This document shows, piece after piece, positions 5,771 through 5,878 of a stretch of DNA of 5,878 bases. The position numbers and the translations under genes were made by a program. The notes under the pieces are model-generated. The model was not told the DNA's origin and did no database searches. It saw nothing but the letters and a program-made list of their open reading frames with translations. Within the stretch, counting starts at the first letter, position 1. Each line of letters begins with the position of its first letter. This DNA is from Solirubrobacterales bacterium (GTDB lineage: Bacteria > Actinomycetota > Thermoleophilia > Solirubrobacterales > Solirubrobacteraceae). Where the stretch lies: NCBI GenBank assembly GCA_027314825.1, contig DAHVAB010000170.1:1-5878 (forward strand). Reading direction: 5' to 3'.

Positions 5771-5878
5771 CCGGCCGGGTCTTGGCCACTGGGAACGTGC
5801 GGGACAGGTGGTTCCACCCGCAGGAGGCACAGACCTCGACCACATAGCAGGAAAGGCTCTGGGCCCGGCGGGCCATCC
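5763..5878 (-). CDS. 3' end of a DUF5318-like small Cys-containing protein (partial)
   Basis: The minus strand from the right edge to TGA 5765-5763 encodes about 38 residues: GMARRAQSLSCYVVEVCASC, then GWNHLSRTFPVAKTRPAR. The YVVEVCxxCGWNHLxRTF pattern is the conserved C-terminus of a family of small actinobacterial proteins (DUF5318-like, by memory), in which this CxxC would form half of a zinc ribbon. The gene begins outside the window, so the Met at 5876 is probably internal. It is convergent with the permease operon, and its stop codon lies within the last codons of the ATPase remnant. The family has no known role. The C-terminus looks natural, so the gene itself may be intact. Confidence 0.7.
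   Translation of the reverse strand, partial: MARRAQSLSCYVVEVCASCGWNHLSRTFPVAKTRPAR

Noticed and set aside
5572..5847. Plus-strand open frame ending in GNVRDRWFHPQEAQTSTT
   Set aside because: It overlaps the permease end and the ATPase remnant in another frame, and its tail is the antisense of the VEVCxxCGWNHL segment, which is the more convincing coding strand.

Overview
This is a high-GC, bacterial window that reads like an actinobacterial chromosome. The codon bias, the TetR and VapBC types, GTG starts, possible leaderless promoters and the VEVCxxCGWNHL tail at the right edge all fit that group. The class Thermoleophilia (Solirubrobacter-like) is a guess. No rRNA, tRNA, CRISPR or transposase gene was seen.

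Layout, left to right. (1) A 14-bp tandem repeat at 1-97 continues off the left edge. (2) On the minus strand lies only the last ~67 codons of an ABC-2 type exporter permease, directly downstream of an intact TetR-family repressor gene (340-897). (3) A perfect 20-bp palindrome (928-947) sits in the 68-bp divergent gap and is very probably the TetR operator. (4) Rightward from it runs an intact alpha/beta hydrolase (966-1826), whose stop overlaps the start of a quinone-oxidoreductase-like (MDR family) gene. That second gene is broken by a frameshift near 2033, further decay after ~2265, and loss of its C-terminal half. (5) On the minus strand is an intact VapBC-type toxin-antitoxin pair (AbrB-like antitoxin 2861-3145, PIN toxin 2452-2877) with a repeat-rich operator/promoter at 3148-3180. 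(6) Rightward again, two paralogous FtsX/MacB-like ABC permeases (3409-4521, 4518-5636) overlap by ATGA, followed by the first ~42 codons of their ATPase partner. The ATPase is cut before its Walker A motif. (7) At the cut, the 3' end of a convergent minus-strand gene encoding a small Cys-containing protein (DUF5318-like) begins and runs off the right edge.

How the genes work together: the TetR protein probably represses itself and the hydrolase/oxidoreductase operon, and may once also have controlled the lost exporter behind it. VapBC is a self-contained, autoregulated module. The two permeases would form the membrane part of an ABC3-type exporter or lipoprotein/peptide-handling complex, but no functional ATPase is encoded here.

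The main theme is erosion: three broken genes in under 6 kb, with both ABC systems missing their ATPase. I do not see a convincing new multi-gene system. The most interesting points are the truncation pattern, the operator sites and the ATPase-less permease pair.
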